A stretch of DNA of 64,000 nucleotides from Lachnospira sp. UBA4346 (GCA_002394205.1 DGTC01000052.1:29387-93386); one strand, 5' to 3'; positions 9,216-19,533 are shown, numbered from the stretch's first letter. The notes: a model not told the origin generated them from the letters alone. Program-made: numbers and translations.

Positions 9216-9259
9216 TTTTATAGATATAATCTTATTTATATCCATTCTTTTGCTATCTT

Positions 9260-10159
9260 TTAATGAACTGCTTTCTTTAACGCTTCTATATATATCGCTC
9301 CTAATGTCGTCAGTACCGACTTGCTTCTTGTCACATAACCGATATGCATATCTCCTTCATGATGAAGCGGTACCGCAATAATATTTTCTCCATTCAGACC
9401 GGAATCTAAGATTCCGCTGCTTACCGTATATCCATTCAGACCAATGACCAGATTAAACAGCGTGGCTCTGTCTCTCACACGAATGTTTTTCTTTCGAATT
9501 TCCGTGCTGAAAATTTCTTCTGAATAATAAAAGGAATTATGTTCCCCCTGTTCATAAGACAGATATGGATACTCCTCTAAATCCTCCATCGTTACATAGG
9601 CATTTCCTGCAAGCGGATGTTCATTACTGATAAAAACATGTGGACTTGCCACTACCAGTTCTGTAAATTCCAGATTATTTATTTTCATAATCTTGCGCAA
9701 CACCTTCTCATTAAAATCATTCAGATACAGAATTCCTATCTCACTCTTCATATGTGCTACGTCTTCAATAATTTCATAGGTCTGTGTTTCCCGCAATTTG
9801 AAATCATAGGCATTTTTTCCATACTCTTTAATCAAATCCACAAATGCATTAACTGCAAACGAATAATGCTGGGTAGATACACAAAATTCTAATTTTCCAC
9901 TCGTTGCGTGCATATATTTTTCTTCAATAAGTGCCGTCTGATCAAGCACCTGCCTTGCATAACCTAAAAAGATTTCCCCATCCTTTGACAGAGAAATTCC
10001 TTTATTGGTCCGATGGAAAATTCTAATTCCCAATTCCTTTTCTAATTCCCCCAACGCTTTCGTCAAACTCGGCTGTGAGACGAATAAATCTCGTGCAGCA
10101 TCACTAATAGAGCCTGTTTCTGCAATTTTTGTAACGTATTTTAATTGTTGTAATGTCAT
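9260..10159 (-). CDS. LysR-family transcriptional regulator
   Basis: A 299-residue LTTR with the N-terminal helix-turn-helix MTLQQLKYVTKIAETGSISD...LFVSQPSLTKALGELE, then a two-lobed effector-binding domain (YPYLSYEQGEHNSFYYSEE near 190-210). It lies 10 bp downstream of the phosphopantetheinyl transferase gene on the same strand, so the two are probably co-transcribed. The target and ligand cannot be read from sequence. Some relatives of this subgroup control sulfur or amino-acid genes. Confidence 0.85.
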   Translation of the reverse strand: MTLQQLKYVTKIAETGSISDAARDLFVSQPSLTKALGELEKELGIRIFHRTNKGISLSKDGEIFLGYARQVLDQTALIEEKYMHATSGKLEFCVSTQHYSFAVNAFVDLIKEYGKNAYDFKLRETQTYEIIEDVAHMKSEIGILYLNDFNEKVLRKIMKINNLEFTELVVASPHVFISNEHPLAGNAYVTMEDLEEYPYLSYEQGEHNSFYYSEEIFSTEIRKKNIRVRDRATLFNLVIGLNGYTVSSGILDSGLNGENIIAVPLHHEGDMHIGYVTRSKSVLTTLGAIYIEALKKAVH

Positions 10160-10169
10160 TTTTTCCTCT

Positions 10170-10901
10170 TCATTTCTGCCATATTCCCGAAATCACCTGT
10201 TTTCCCGTATGATATTGTACAATTCCAAATTCTTCATTTTGTTCCGGTTGTGTAAAGTATAACTGCTCATTCTGTTCCTGAAAAGAGACTTCTGCTAATC
10301 CCTTTGCAATTCCAATTCCTGTTACTTTCGCATACGCTTCTTTGAGTGTCCATATCTGTAAAAAACGATGCATACCGTCTTTTTGGCACACCCAGTCATA
10401 TTCTGATGCTGTAAAGAATCTTTTTGCAACCGGAAATGCATTTTGTCGCTCTCCTTCAACATCGATTCCAACCGGCTTATTATGAACCATACACACCACA
10501 CAATCCTGTGAATGAGATACGTTAAAATGTATATTTTCTCCTGCTCCCGCAAATGACGGCTTTCCATTTTCTCCATACACAATCGGATATTCATACTGCA
10601 CATCAAATTGCTCTAATGCACGTAAAAATGAAATTTCTTCGCATTGTACCAAAGCATACGCATCCTGACATGTCTCCTGATAAACTATCTTTTCACTGCT
10701 TTGTATGGACTGCCCCTCTACATATCTTCCTACTGTATAATTTTTTAAAATACTCGCTGCTATCATCTGTATTCGGTCTTTTTCAAATTTACGACGGCTA
10801 ATCTTTGCTTTTCTGTGTTCACTTAACTTCTCATACGCAAGATGATACAATTTCTGTTCTGTTTCATCTTCTGTATGCAATGTAATCTTTGTAATAATCA
10901 T
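10170..10901 (-). CDS. 4'-phosphopantetheinyl transferase (Sfp type)
   Basis: A 243-residue enzyme that moves the phosphopantetheine arm of CoA onto a serine of carrier proteins. Diagnostic motifs are present: HFNVSHSQDC (near 126), GIDVEGER (Mg2+-binding Asp/Glu, near 147) and WTLKEAYAKVTG (near 184). The two-domain Sfp length distinguishes it from the shorter AcpS of fatty-acid synthesis, so it should activate peptide- or polyketide-type carrier proteins. No NRPS or PKS gene is in the window, so its partner lies elsewhere. It is followed 10 bp later by a lysR gene. Confidence 0.9.
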   Translation of the reverse strand: MIITKITLHTEDETEQKLYHLAYEKLSEHRKAKISRRKFEKDRIQMIAASILKNYTVGRYVEGQSIQSSEKIVYQETCQDAYALVQCEEISFLRALEQFDVQYEYPIVYGENGKPSFAGAGENIHFNVSHSQDCVVCMVHNKPVGIDVEGERQNAFPVAKRFFTASEYDWVCQKDGMHRFLQIWTLKEAYAKVTGIGIAKGLAEVSFQEQNEQLYFTQPEQNEEFGIVQYHTGKQVISGIWQK

Positions 10902-10976
10902 ATTGTTTCCTGCCTGTTTGATTGTTTTAGTCCTATCAAGCTGTATCCCTAACTATTTTATTATAAAATGCTTCCG

Positions 10977-12086
10977 TCAGGATATAAAATAGGATGGAAT
11001 TGCAAACTTTTTCATCATCGCAGCAGCCGGAAGCACCGTTGCAGTATCTGTAAGAATAAGCTGTACGACCAAACAAAAGACCAAATACACCAACACCCAT
11101 GTAATATATAAAATTTCATCCGGAATGAAACAACTGATTTCTGTAAATATCAATACAACTGTCAAATACAATATCATATGCGGCACTTCATATTCCCATA
11201 TTCTGATATGTGTTTCTGTAATTACAAGCGAAACCAGCGCACTCACTGCACACAAACCTGCCACAACTCCACTATACAGTAAAACTGCACACCTTGTCTG
11301 CACAACTGACATTGTCCGAAACAATCCCGCACGCTGTTCTTTTTTCCACCACGCTCCACCGAATAATCCTGCAAACAACACCAGCAAATATAATATGCTT
11401 CGGATTGGAAATACCTGTATTTCGCTATGCTCTTCTGGTTCTGATGAATCATTTTGTATCATTTCTATATTTAAATGAAAGACTGTATCCGACTGCATAA
11501 ACTGTCGATATGCCTCCTTAATATATATCCTTGCCTGCTCGTTATGTTGTGAAAATACTTCATTTGATACCACATAATCATCTGAAATCAAATCGCCGTA
11601 ATTGCGAAATAACTGCGTATATACCAGTTCATTTGTAACAGATGACAGCTTATCTGTCGATAATGCATACACTTTTATGCGCTGACGTAAATCCTGCTGT
11701 AACATATGCTGTGTAAATTCCGGAAGAAATACATATCCACTCGCCGCTTTACGGTTTCTCACATCATTTTCAAGCTGCTCCTCTGACTGTGCCTGATAAA
11801 ATGTAATATTTCCATCACGATTACACAATTCCTGAATGGTCTGTAAAACAATCCCATCTTCATCTGCCGCATATAATCCAACATGCATCACTGCTTCTCC
11901 TGACGGGTGAACAACGTGTGTATATCCATACAGCAGTATCGGAATTCCAAGATATAATCCCCACACTGCGACTTTTGTCAGCTGTCGTTTCAAAAGTAAC
12001 ATTGTCCACAATACATATTTTCGAATAATCAAAACAATCTTTCTGTTATTTGCATGTAACTGATTCTCTGATTCGAACTTCTTCAT
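10977..12086 (-). CDS. ABC-2 type transporter permease (second of pair)
   Basis: A 369-residue membrane protein with one N-terminal membrane helix (near 35-55), a long extracytoplasmic domain of about 170 residues containing a Gln- and Asn-rich middle, and five or six C-terminal helices: the ABC2_membrane_3 layout of DrrB/YhgE-like exporters. The C-terminus lacks any extra domain. It is third in an operon after an ATPase and a first permease. The two permeases probably form a heterodimeric channel exporting a peptide, lipid or drug. Confidence 0.75.
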   Translation of the reverse strand: MKKFESENQLHANNRKIVLIIRKYVLWTMLLLKRQLTKVAVWGLYLGIPILLYGYTHVVHPSGEAVMHVGLYAADEDGIVLQTIQELCNRDGNITFYQAQSEEQLENDVRNRKAASGYVFLPEFTQHMLQQDLRQRIKVYALSTDKLSSVTNELVYTQLFRNYGDLISDDYVVSNEVFSQHNEQARIYIKEAYRQFMQSDTVFHLNIEMIQNDSSEPEEHSEIQVFPIRSILYLLVLFAGLFGGAWWKKEQRAGLFRTMSVVQTRCAVLLYSGVVAGLCAVSALVSLVITETHIRIWEYEVPHMILYLTVVLIFTEISCFIPDEILYITWVLVYLVFCLVVQLILTDTATVLPAAAMMKKFAIPSYFIS

Positions 12087-12140
12087 TGTAAATATTACCT
12101 TTCCAAGTCTTATATTTTTGCAGCCGCTTCTCCCCTTTTA

Positions 12141-12165
12141 TGATTCGGGTGTCAAAAGGTGCATT
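12141..12165. repeat. GGTGTCAAAAGG-type dispersed motif
   Basis: TGATTCGGGTGTCAAAAGGT lies between two genes of the ABC-2 operon. The same core occurs at 9168-9180, 50386-50400 and, more degenerate, at 47049-47063 and 61365-61375, always in intergenic DNA next to gene ends. Confidence 0.4.
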
Positions 12166-12196
12166 TTATAATATTACATTTGGCTCCAGATTTCAT

Positions 12197-13492
12197 TTAC
12201 GATTCTCGCAGAAATCTCATTCGCATAATAAAGCATGTCAACAGATAACAAACGAAAGCAATACCTGCATTAACACCTATCGTATTCCATTGAATCTGCC
12301 CTATTATAATCTGTGTAACCAGGCGAAAACTCCACTGAATCGGCAGAAAATTACTGATATTTCGAATAAATTCCGGCAACATTGATATTGGAAGCAGTAA
12401 TCCACCTGCGTATGCACCGGTAACAGTTAATAAAAATAACACCAGCACTGCACTCACATCCTGCTTTATCCATGTATACAACAGCGAGATTCTCTGATAG
12501 ATTGTTAAAATTACAACAAACAATCCCATAATGCCTATGCATACATTTGCAATAATATTTCCATCCGTTGGTACATAAAGCCATTGCCGCAATTGCGGAT
12601 AGCGAATCGTCGCTAATAAGCCAAACACATAAATCCATCCTGTAAACGCTGTCAGAATACATGAAATGGAAATTGTTCGAATGAAAGCAAACATCCCCTG
12701 CGGGATTCCTGCCCTGTGAAGCTGCAGCAATATTATTTCTTTATCTTTTTTGAAATAAGATACGCATGGAATCCCAAGCAGCAATAATAGCAGACAAATT
12801 ACTGTTGCCAAATAGAACTGATGTATTGTGATATTTCCACGACTATAAATAATTTGTTTATGAAAATAATTTCCACGTTCTAATGCTGACCGAAAATAAA
12901 CTTTATTTAATGCTTCTTCCGTATTCATTCGAAACGTTTTGTAATCTTGTCCTGCCGTCCACTCCGGATGCATATCCATTACCTGTTCAACCGCATAAAT
13001 TCCTGCCTGTGCAACACCTAAATCACTCGCTCCTGCCTGCATAAGCTCTCGTATCAAAAATCCTGACAGTGAAGTCATCCCCTTCGGAAACAGAACCGTT
13101 GCCGGAATATTTTTTCCATATAAAATGCCTGACACAAATCCTTTTGGAATCAATATCACAGCATGATACATTCCATCTTTCAGATTTTGTATGGCATTTT
13201 GTTTTGAGGATTCCGTTATAAACGCACATGCATTATTTACCGAAGGAACTTCCTGCAACATCGAAAATGCCATCTTCACATAATCCGTTTCCTGCTCATC
13301 TGCCCATGCATCAATTACTACTGCAACCCGCATTTTTTCGGATTGTTCTGACTTCTCTGACAGCGTAACTGCTCCTGTAACCATCAATCCAATTACAATT
13401 GAAAACAGACACACTCCGGTTAGCATCTTCGGAAAAAACTGAACTGCTGATTTCATCTGTAACTGTAATAAAACAATATATTTTTGAATCAT
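12197..13492 (-). CDS. ABC-2 type transporter permease (first of pair)
   Basis: A 431-residue protein with an N-terminal helix (FPKMLTGVCLFSIVIGLMV), an extracytoplasmic domain of about 190 residues, and six C-terminal helices including the GAYAGGLLLPISMLPEFIRN loop that is characteristic of ABC-2 permeases (YhgE/ABC2_membrane_3). The start overlaps the ATPase stop by four bases, so translation is coupled. The predicted role is the transmembrane half of an exporter with the neighbouring permease. Confidence 0.8.
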   Translation of the reverse strand: MIQKYIVLLQLQMKSAVQFFPKMLTGVCLFSIVIGLMVTGAVTLSEKSEQSEKMRVAVVIDAWADEQETDYVKMAFSMLQEVPSVNNACAFITESSKQNAIQNLKDGMYHAVILIPKGFVSGILYGKNIPATVLFPKGMTSLSGFLIRELMQAGASDLGVAQAGIYAVEQVMDMHPEWTAGQDYKTFRMNTEEALNKVYFRSALERGNYFHKQIIYSRGNITIHQFYLATVICLLLLLLGIPCVSYFKKDKEIILLQLHRAGIPQGMFAFIRTISISCILTAFTGWIYVFGLLATIRYPQLRQWLYVPTDGNIIANVCIGIMGLFVVILTIYQRISLLYTWIKQDVSAVLVLFLLTVTGAYAGGLLLPISMLPEFIRNISNFLPIQWSFRLVTQIIIGQIQWNTIGVNAGIAFVCYLLTCFIMRMRFLRES

Positions 13493-14190
13493 TGATTATC
13501 CTTCTTTAAAAATGTATACAACTGTTCCAATGGCACATTTTTATCTAATTCTGTTAAAACACCATCCTGCAACAGATACATCCGGTCACACAATTCTAAC
13601 TCCTGAAGTTCATGACTGATAAGAAGAATTGTTCCACCTTTTCTTTTATAATAGGACAAATATTCTTTCATTTCTTCTTTTCCCAGCAAATCTAAAGAAG
13701 CTCCCGGTTCATCCATAATTAATATTTTCGGTCTTTTTGCAAGTGCACATGCTATACTGAGTCTCTTTTTCTGCCCACCGGATAACGTTGCCACCTTGCT
13801 GCGATAACATGGTGCAAGTCCTAAAAATGCGGATGTTCCCGATACGATATCCTCGTCTGCTTTGATATTTGTATCACTATACCAAAATCTTAAATTATCC
13901 CTCACTGTCAAATCTTCCATCAATGGATTATCCTGCGGAACGTAACCAATAGCCTGTGCCGCACGTCTTCGAAAATGTTTCTTCTCTCCCTCAAGAATCA
14001 TTGCGCCATCTGATGCACGATGACTTCCACACAGAATTCGAAGTAATGTTGTCTTCCCACACCCATTATTTCCAACAATGCCGACACATTCTCCTGGATA
14101 TACCGTAAAATTCACATCCTGTAAGACTTGTTTCTTTCTATATTTCTTCTGCAAATGAATTGCTTCTAATATGACATTCTGTTTTTGCAT
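13489..14190 (-). CDS. ABC transporter ATP-binding protein
   Basis: A 233-residue ATPase for the adjacent ABC-2 permeases. The order of motifs is regular: Walker A GNNGCGKTT, Q-loop YVPQDNPLM, signature LSGGQKKRLSIACAL, Walker B ILIMDEPGASLD and the H-loop ISHELQE. The frame is open further upstream, but GGAG stands six bases before the ATG at 14190, which is chosen. It is the first gene of a three-gene exporter operon, and a truncated copy of the large dispersed repeat lies just upstream. Confidence 0.9.
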   Translation of the reverse strand: MQKQNVILEAIHLQKKYRKKQVLQDVNFTVYPGECVGIVGNNGCGKTTLLRILCGSHRASDGAMILEGEKKHFRRRAAQAIGYVPQDNPLMEDLTVRDNLRFWYSDTNIKADEDIVSGTSAFLGLAPCYRSKVATLSGGQKKRLSIACALAKRPKILIMDEPGASLDLLGKEEMKEYLSYYKRKGGTILLISHELQELELCDRMYLLQDGVLTELDKNVPLEQLYTFLKKDNQ

Positions 14191-14340
14191 AATAATCTCC
14201 ATTCCGCCGCCTTTCAGTTGGCGGCACAAATAGTAATGAAAGATTTCACTTTCCTCTACGATGTGCAATAATAGTTTCAAGAAGCTATACTACAAAGCAC
14301 GGGAGGAGGAGTTGTAGAAAACTTTCTTGTTTTTTGACCT

Positions 14341-14542
14341 AACGGACGGTCAAGAGCCATATCATTATTGTCAAACATGCTTCATTTCCTGCTCGCTTCC
14401 TCGCGCTTATTGTTGCCAGTCGCTGGGCCTCGGGGCAAGCCCCTCAAACAGTTCGCTTTGTGGCGATGCCGAAAGTAGATACGCATCGGACGCCATTATT
14501 TTCCGTTATCTATCAGGCAGAGTACCTCCACAAACCGAAACT
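14341..14542 (-). repeat. Dispersed structured repeat, internally deleted copy (A)
   Basis: About 200 bp match the outer parts of the long copies at 25.3, 32.8 and 38.5 kb: AACGGACGGTCAA, the CATATCATTATTG-to-CGCGCTTATT stretch, GTGGCGATGCCGAAAGTAG, and the terminus TCTATCAGGCAGAGTAC to CCGAAACT. The middle is missing. The left border has decayed; similarity to the long copies may extend weakly back to about 14300. The terminus stops at 14542, and the next TA completes the stop codon of the FliB-like gene. The central hairpin is CGGGGCAAGCCCC, instead of GCCTGCGGC, in the same loop position. Confidence 0.75.
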
Positions 14543-15729
14543 TACTGCAGCTCCCCCAACATCTCTAATAATCTCTCATACGAATACTGCTCCTGTGTCT
14601 GGAATGCTTCACTATATGCTTCAAAATTTGTATACGAATGTTCAAACTGTCGTGAATACAAATGTGCCAAATCTACTTGTACAGCCTTTGCTAACTTCTG
14701 TCCATTCTTTGTCCAAAATGCTACATCTGCCTGAAGCAGGATTAAATATCCCACAATTCCATTCTGAATCTTTAACAGTACATCATAATCATAGACTGCA
14801 TCTAAAAAATATCTGTATACATAATACATCAGCAACTGCTCAAATTCATATTCCTGCTCTTTATAATCTGCAAGGAACGCATGCATCTGTGTATAATAGG
14901 AAAGACTTCCATCCTTCTTTGCACAATTTTCAAAAAATGCACGTACTGTATCCACAACCTTGAACCAATCCGGATTGATAACCTCCATTCCTTCAAACTC
15001 ATCAAAATAGTGCAGAAGTGTCTGATATGCCACTTGATTTTCATTTGATTTTTTTAAACTATTTTTTAATATATCAGAAAATTGTTCTAGCTGTTGATAT
15101 TTTGCAACGACCTCTGCTATTCTTGCATCTTCCTCTGCATCTAAAAGTTCCTGAATCTCCTTTGCATAATGTAATAACACGATACAACGCTCTACAATGG
15201 AATATGCTCTGTTCTGTACAATTGCATATGCCTGTGTTCTTGCAGCTGTAAGTTGCATATACGTTACCGGATCAATGTCATTATATGTCGTTGGAAATGT
15301 ATCATCCTCTTCTTCCGCAAATGACATCTTTTCCTGCACATTAAAAATAATTTCTCCAGCAGTAATACAGGATGGTGCGATACCAATTTCCTTTGTATTT
15401 CCGTATTCATTAATAAACCGTGGAAACTCTGCACAAGTATTACACAATTTATCCTCTCCTAATTCCGTATATAAATCACACAAATTTTCATCATTTAAAA
15501 ACGGACAGCGATTTCCCTTTAATGTAAATGTACACCCTCCTTCTTCCGGTCCATCGACAGACGGAACCATAACTTCTGCAAGCCGCTTGCCAAATGCACC
15601 AGAAACGGTCTGATAATATGCATAAGAATCTGCATCCACATCTACTTCCCAGCCTGCACAACACGTATCTGTACATGCGCCTGCGATACATTTAAAATCT
15701 TTATAATAATGCGGTGTTCTTATTTTCAT
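14542..15729 (-). CDS. FliB-like Cys-rich protein (putative lysine-N-methylase family)
   Basis: Predicted 395-residue protein, start ATG at 15729 after AAGGAG. The N-terminus has the YkgJ/FliB cysteine cluster CIAGACTDTCCAGWEV, followed by CRICPFL-type sequence NRCPFLNDENLCDLY and CNTCAEFPRFI, then a helical C-terminal half. FliB methylates flagellin lysines in Salmonella; family members are often annotated that way even without flagellar genes nearby. The cysteines probably bind an iron-sulfur cluster or metal. No flagellar gene is in the window, so the flagellin role is only a family label. Its stop codon is completed by the adjoining repeat. Confidence 0.7.
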   Translation of the reverse strand: MKIRTPHYYKDFKCIAGACTDTCCAGWEVDVDADSYAYYQTVSGAFGKRLAEVMVPSVDGPEEGGCTFTLKGNRCPFLNDENLCDLYTELGEDKLCNTCAEFPRFINEYGNTKEIGIAPSCITAGEIIFNVQEKMSFAEEEDDTFPTTYNDIDPVTYMQLTAARTQAYAIVQNRAYSIVERCIVLLHYAKEIQELLDAEEDARIAEVVAKYQQLEQFSDILKNSLKKSNENQVAYQTLLHYFDEFEGMEVINPDWFKVVDTVRAFFENCAKKDGSLSYYTQMHAFLADYKEQEYEFEQLLMYYVYRYFLDAVYDYDVLLKIQNGIVGYLILLQADVAFWTKNGQKLAKAVQVDLAHLYSRQFEHSYTNFEAYSEAFQTQEQYSYERLLEMLGELQ

Positions 15730-15992
15730 TGTGTTCTCCTTATATTGCAACGTTCTTTATTTGCATATTCTCTTATCATCATAATAATTATTGTTATTTT
15801 TTTTACATAGTATTCTAATCGTCCGATACGTTCTTAAACCGATACAAGTAAACATCTTATCTCATTTATTGACATACTCTACTTAAATATGCGATAAAAA
15901 ACGAATAAAACAAATAAAGTATACCACGTCATGCACTTTCTTTCAAAAAATTTATAAAAATTCACTTTTTTATGTATTTTTTTATTTTTTGT

Positions 15993-16021
15993 TTGTTATT
16001 ATGCATATTTATGTGTATAAT
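15993..16021 (+). promoter_or_regulatory. Promoter of the amino-acid ABC importer operon
   Basis: TTGTTA (15993-15998), a 17-bp spacer and TATAAT (16016-16021). Transcription would begin near 16028, which rules out the upstream ATG at 16027 and supports translation from 16075. The wider 15730-16074 region holds nothing else recognisable. Confidence 0.75.
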
Positions 16022-16074
16022 CTATTATGTTTGACAACGTACCGAATAAAATAAGAAAGAAGGAAAGTTACATC

Positions 16075-17616
16075 ATGCAACGAATGAACTCCCGCAGAAA
16101 GTCAATTCTTTCTGCCATGCACATCGCGATTCTTGCGATGTTTCTTTTGGTTTCTTCCTTTGCACTTACTGCATGTGGAAGCAAGACAGCCAAAAATACT
16201 GTATTTTCTGTTGATGATATTCCCGGTAAGACCATTGGTGTCCAGCTAGGAACTACAGGAGATATTTATGTATCCGATTATGAAGAAGACGGCTCGAATA
16301 CAAAAGTAGAACGTTTCAACAAAGGAGCCGATGCCGTTCAGGCATTAAAACAGGGCAAGATTGACGCCGTTATCATTGATTCGCAGCCTGCTCAAGCCTT
16401 TGTAGATGCTAATAACGATTTAACAATTCTTGAAGAAGAATTTGTCGAAGAAGATTATGCCATGTGTATTTCTAAGAGCAATTCTGCATTAAAGAATCGA
16501 ATCAACGAAGCGTTGGAATATTTAAAAGCTCAGGGTACACTTGAAGCAATCATTAATAATTATATTGGAGAAAATGCTGGTAAGACACCTTATGTTTCAC
16601 CTGCAAATGTTACTCGTAACAACGGCACTTTAACCGTTGCAACCAATGCATATTTCAGCCCATATGAATATTACGAAGGCGGAAGCATTGTCGGTATCGA
16701 TATGGATATGTGCCAGGCGATTGCTGATTATCTTGGCATGGATCTTCACATTGAAGATATGGAATTTGACTCTGTCATCACAGCTGTTCAATCCGGTAAG
16801 GCTGACATCGGTGCAAGTGGTATGACTGTTACTGAAGAACGTTTAAAAAATATTGACTTTACCAATACATATACAACTGCAAGCCAGGTAATTATTGTTC
16901 GTGATGACAACGCCTCAGCTTCCGGTGCAAATATCGGTGAAAAGTTCAAGTCTGACTTCTTAACAGCCAACCGTTACCAGTACATCTTAAAAGGTCTTGG
17001 AAACACATTACTGATTACTGTATGTGCTGCATTGCTTGGTATTATTATCGGTTTCATCATTGCTGTCATTCGTTCAAACCACGATATGACAGGACATTTA
17101 AAGATTGCCAACTTCCTTTGTAATATTTACTTAACCGTAATTCGTGGTACTCCTACTATGGTACAGTTGTTAATTATCTACTACATTATTTTCGGTTCTG
17201 TAAATATCAATAAGATTATTGTTGCAATCCTTGCATTCGGTATCAACTCCGGTGCATATGTTGCGGAAATTGTACGTTCCGGTATTATGTCAATTGATAT
17301 CGGTCAGTCAGAAGCTGCTCGAAGCCTCGGACTTACTTACCGTCAGACTATGGTAAATGTTATTTTCCCACAGGCGGTTAAGAACGTATTACCGGCACTG
17401 ACAAATGAATTTATCGTATTATTAAAGGAAACTTCTATCAGTGGTTATATTGGATTAACAGATTTAACAAGAGGCGGCGATATTATTCGAAGCATTACAT
17501 ATGATGCCATGCTTCCACTCCTTGGCGTTGCTCTGATTTATTTAGTCATTGTTATGATTCTTTCTACATTTGTTAAGAAACTTGAAAGGAGATTAAGATC
17601 AAATGAGCGCAGATAA
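16075..17616 (+). CDS. Amino-acid ABC transporter: permuted substrate-binding domain fused to permease
   Basis: A 513-residue lipoprotein-permease fusion. A signal segment ends at LTACGS (lipobox). Residues ~40-165 match the second half of an SBP_3 binding protein ([33 protein letters not shown]). Residues ~175-285 match the first half ([47 protein letters not shown]). The two halves are therefore in reversed order, as in a circular permutation. Residues ~295-510 are a HisM/GlnP-type permease with the [14 protein letters not shown] coupling loop. It overlaps the ATPase gene by 14 bases and probably imports polar amino acids. Confidence 0.9.
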   Translation: MQRMNSRRKSILSAMHIAILAMFLLVSSFALTACGSKTAKNTVFSVDDIPGKTIGVQLGTTGDIYVSDYEEDGSNTKVERFNKGADAVQALKQGKIDAVIIDSQPAQAFVDANNDLTILEEEFVEEDYAMCISKSNSALKNRINEALEYLKAQGTLEAIINNYIGENAGKTPYVSPANVTRNNGTLTVATNAYFSPYEYYEGGSIVGIDMDMCQAIADYLGMDLHIEDMEFDSVITAVQSGKADIGASGMTVTEERLKNIDFTNTYTTASQVIIVRDDNASASGANIGEKFKSDFLTANRYQYILKGLGNTLLITVCAALLGIIIGFIIAVIRSNHDMTGHLKIANFLCNIYLTVIRGTPTMVQLLIIYYIIFGSVNINKIIVAILAFGINSGAYVAEIVRSGIMSIDIGQSEAARSLGLTYRQTMVNVIFPQAVKNVLPALTNEFIVLLKETSISGYIGLTDLTRGGDIIRSITYDAMLPLLGVALIYLVIVMILSTFVKKLERRLRSNERR

Positions 17617-18361
17617 TAAAAATACACAAAATGATATTATTCTCGAAGTGAAAAATATGACAAAGTCTTATGACGGTCATGTTGTTTTAAATAATATCAA
17701 TACAACGATTCGCAAAGGTGAAGTAATCTCCATTATCGGACCTTCCGGTTGTGGTAAATCCACATTTTTACGTTCTCTAAATCTTTTAGAAACACCTACA
17801 GACGGCCAGGTATTATTCCATGGAACAGACCTTACAGATCCTACTGTCAACATCAACCATATCCGTGAAAAGATTGGTATGGTGTTCCAGCATTTCAATC
17901 TGTTCCCAAATATGACAATTAAAGACAATCTGATGCTTGCCCCAATGAAAGTTGCACAGATGCCTAAAGAAGAGGCTTCTGCTCTTGCAGATTCTCTTTT
18001 AAAGAGAGTCGGTCTTTCAGATAAAGCTGATACATATCCAAATATGCTCTCAGGCGGTCAGAAGCAGCGTGTTGCAATTGCACGTGCCCTTGCGATGAAT
18101 CCAGAGGTAATGCTCTTTGACGAACCTACTTCTGCACTGGATCCGGAAATGGTTGGTGAAGTATTATCTATCATGAAGGAACTTGCACAATCCGGAATGA
18201 CTATGATTGTTGTTACACATGAAATGGGATTTGCCAGAGAAGTATCCAGCCGTTGTATGTTCTTTGCTGATACAATTATCAAAGAAGAAAATACACCTGC
18301 TGAAATCTTTGATAATCCACAGACAGACCGTTTGAAAGATTTCTTATCAAAGGTATTATAA
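17603..18361 (+). CDS. Amino-acid ABC transporter ATP-binding protein (GlnQ-like)
   Basis: A 252-residue ATPase of the polar amino-acid uptake family. Motifs: Walker [11 protein letters not shown]-loop [12 protein letters not shown], signature [15 protein letters not shown], Walker [15 protein letters not shown] and the H-loop [10 protein letters not shown], ending with the family's [15 protein letters not shown] tail. It overlaps the fused binding protein-permease gene by 14 bases and serves as its motor. A hairpin terminator follows. Confidence 0.95.
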   Translation: MSADNKNTQNDIILEVKNMTKSYDGHVVLNNINTTIRKGEVISIIGPSGCGKSTFLRSLNLLETPTDGQVLFHGTDLTDPTVNINHIREKIGMVFQHFNLFPNMTIKDNLMLAPMKVAQMPKEEASALADSLLKRVGLSDKADTYPNMLSGGQKQRVAIARALAMNPEVMLFDEPTSALDPEMVGEVLSIMKELAQSGMTMIVVTHEMGFAREVSSRCMFFADTIIKEENTPAEIFDNPQTDRLKDFLSKVL

Positions 18362-18423
18362 ATTTATTACAGAACATTGTTACCGGATAAATCGTTTAAA
18401 GAAGCCCGTAACAATATGCAGGA

Positions 18424-18456
18424 AGCCCCGATTACATCACTGATGTAACCGGGGCT
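18424..18456. terminator. Hairpin terminator between convergent operons
   Basis: AGCCCCGATTACATC pairs with GATGTAACCGGGGCT across a three-base loop, followed by ATCTTTGTCTT. It closes the amino-acid importer operon and may serve the converging DHH gene. Confidence 0.75.
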
Positions 18457-18465
18457 ATCTTTGTC

Positions 18466-19482
18466 TTATATATCTTTATGATATTGCGCACTCTCTTGTA
18501 ATGCATGTTCGCAATAACTTTCAATTCTTTGATGCAGCAATGCTTCTACTTCCTGCTTTGTTCCACCATGAAGAAACTTTTCTTTGTACAATCTGCCAGC
18601 TGCCTTCATCCGATGTCCGCCACCTGAACCCACACCTGCAGCAATCTGTCTTGCTAAATCTGCTGCATTCCAACGGGAATAACTGCATCGGATAGAAAAA
18701 TAATAACATTCTATATTCTCCGTATATGCAACACTTAACTTGACTGTATCTACCTGTTGCGTAAAATCTGCTGTAATTGCTAATAATACTGGATCACAAT
18801 TCGGATGCATCGGAATAATCATCCACTGATTCTTCTCGTTAAACCAATTGTTACACAGTGCATTTCCAATAAATCCCAATTCTTCTATCTTAATATTACA
18901 TTTTTCCAAATGTTCCAGCAGTTCCACATCCGGATTTAATGCAATTTTCATCTGCAAATCTACATTGTTGCGTAAATCTTTGTACGATGCCGTATCAATA
19001 AACAATCCATAAGCAAGTGCTGTATCCAATCCTATAAATTCCCTGGTAGAAACGGATTCTTCTTCAAGCATCTCCCAAATAATCGTCGCACAGCTTTGGT
19101 AATTTTCATCTACAAAATAATGTGTAACTTTCTGTTGTGCTGCATAATTCCGAATTGGACAATGGTGGTCTATCACCGCAATATGTTCTGCCTTAAACTG
19201 CGTTACATTTCCACTGCCATACTGACAATCTACCGTTACAAGCAAATCACACGCCGGAAGCTCTGTCACATAAGAAATCGGAATTCCACATTCTTCTATC
19301 ATCAACTCAATCGAATATTTGCGAATTCGTACATTACCACCATAAATGATTGTTGCCGGAATTCCACAATAGCTAAAATAACAATACAATCCATACGCAG
19401 AAGCAAGTGCATCCGGGTCTGGATTGTCATGACACTGTATACATATTCTTTTGTATTGTTTTAATTCTTTTAATATACTCAT
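18466..19482 (-). CDS. DHH-family phosphoesterase (NrnA/RecJ-like)
   Basis: A 338-residue protein of the DHH superfamily of Mn-dependent phosphoesterases. It shows the motif HDNPDPDALAS (metal ligands, near residue 18), TVDCQYG (near 87), the name-giving VIDHHCP (near 105) and a C-terminal GVGSGGGHRMKAAGRL, the DHHA1 substrate-binding loop. Relatives include NrnA, which degrades nanoRNA and pAp or cyclic dinucleotide products. The substrate cannot be fixed. It stands alone and converges on the importer operon. Confidence 0.85.
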   Translation of the reverse strand: MSILKELKQYKRICIQCHDNPDPDALASAYGLYCYFSYCGIPATIIYGGNVRIRKYSIELMIEECGIPISYVTELPACDLLVTVDCQYGSGNVTQFKAEHIAVIDHHCPIRNYAAQQKVTHYFVDENYQSCATIIWEMLEEESVSTREFIGLDTALAYGLFIDTASYKDLRNNVDLQMKIALNPDVELLEHLEKCNIKIEELGFIGNALCNNWFNEKNQWMIIPMHPNCDPVLLAITADFTQQVDTVKLSVAYTENIECYYFSIRCSYSRWNAADLARQIAAGVGSGGGHRMKAAGRLYKEKFLHGGTKQEVEALLHQRIESYCEHALQESAQYHKDI

Positions 19483-19533
19483 ACAAGCACCTTGTATCTA
19501 TACCATACGATTTGATTGTATCGAAATCAATTT

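Noticed and set aside
14327..14734. 135-codon + strand frame overlapping repeat A and the FliB-like gene
   Set aside because: It runs antisense to a well-supported gene and through the repeat, with no ribosome site.
16027..16075. Upstream ATG at 16027 as start of the fused importer gene
   Set aside because: It coincides with the predicted transcription start (TATAAT at 16016-16021) and has no ribosome site; ATG 16075 is followed by a proper signal peptide.
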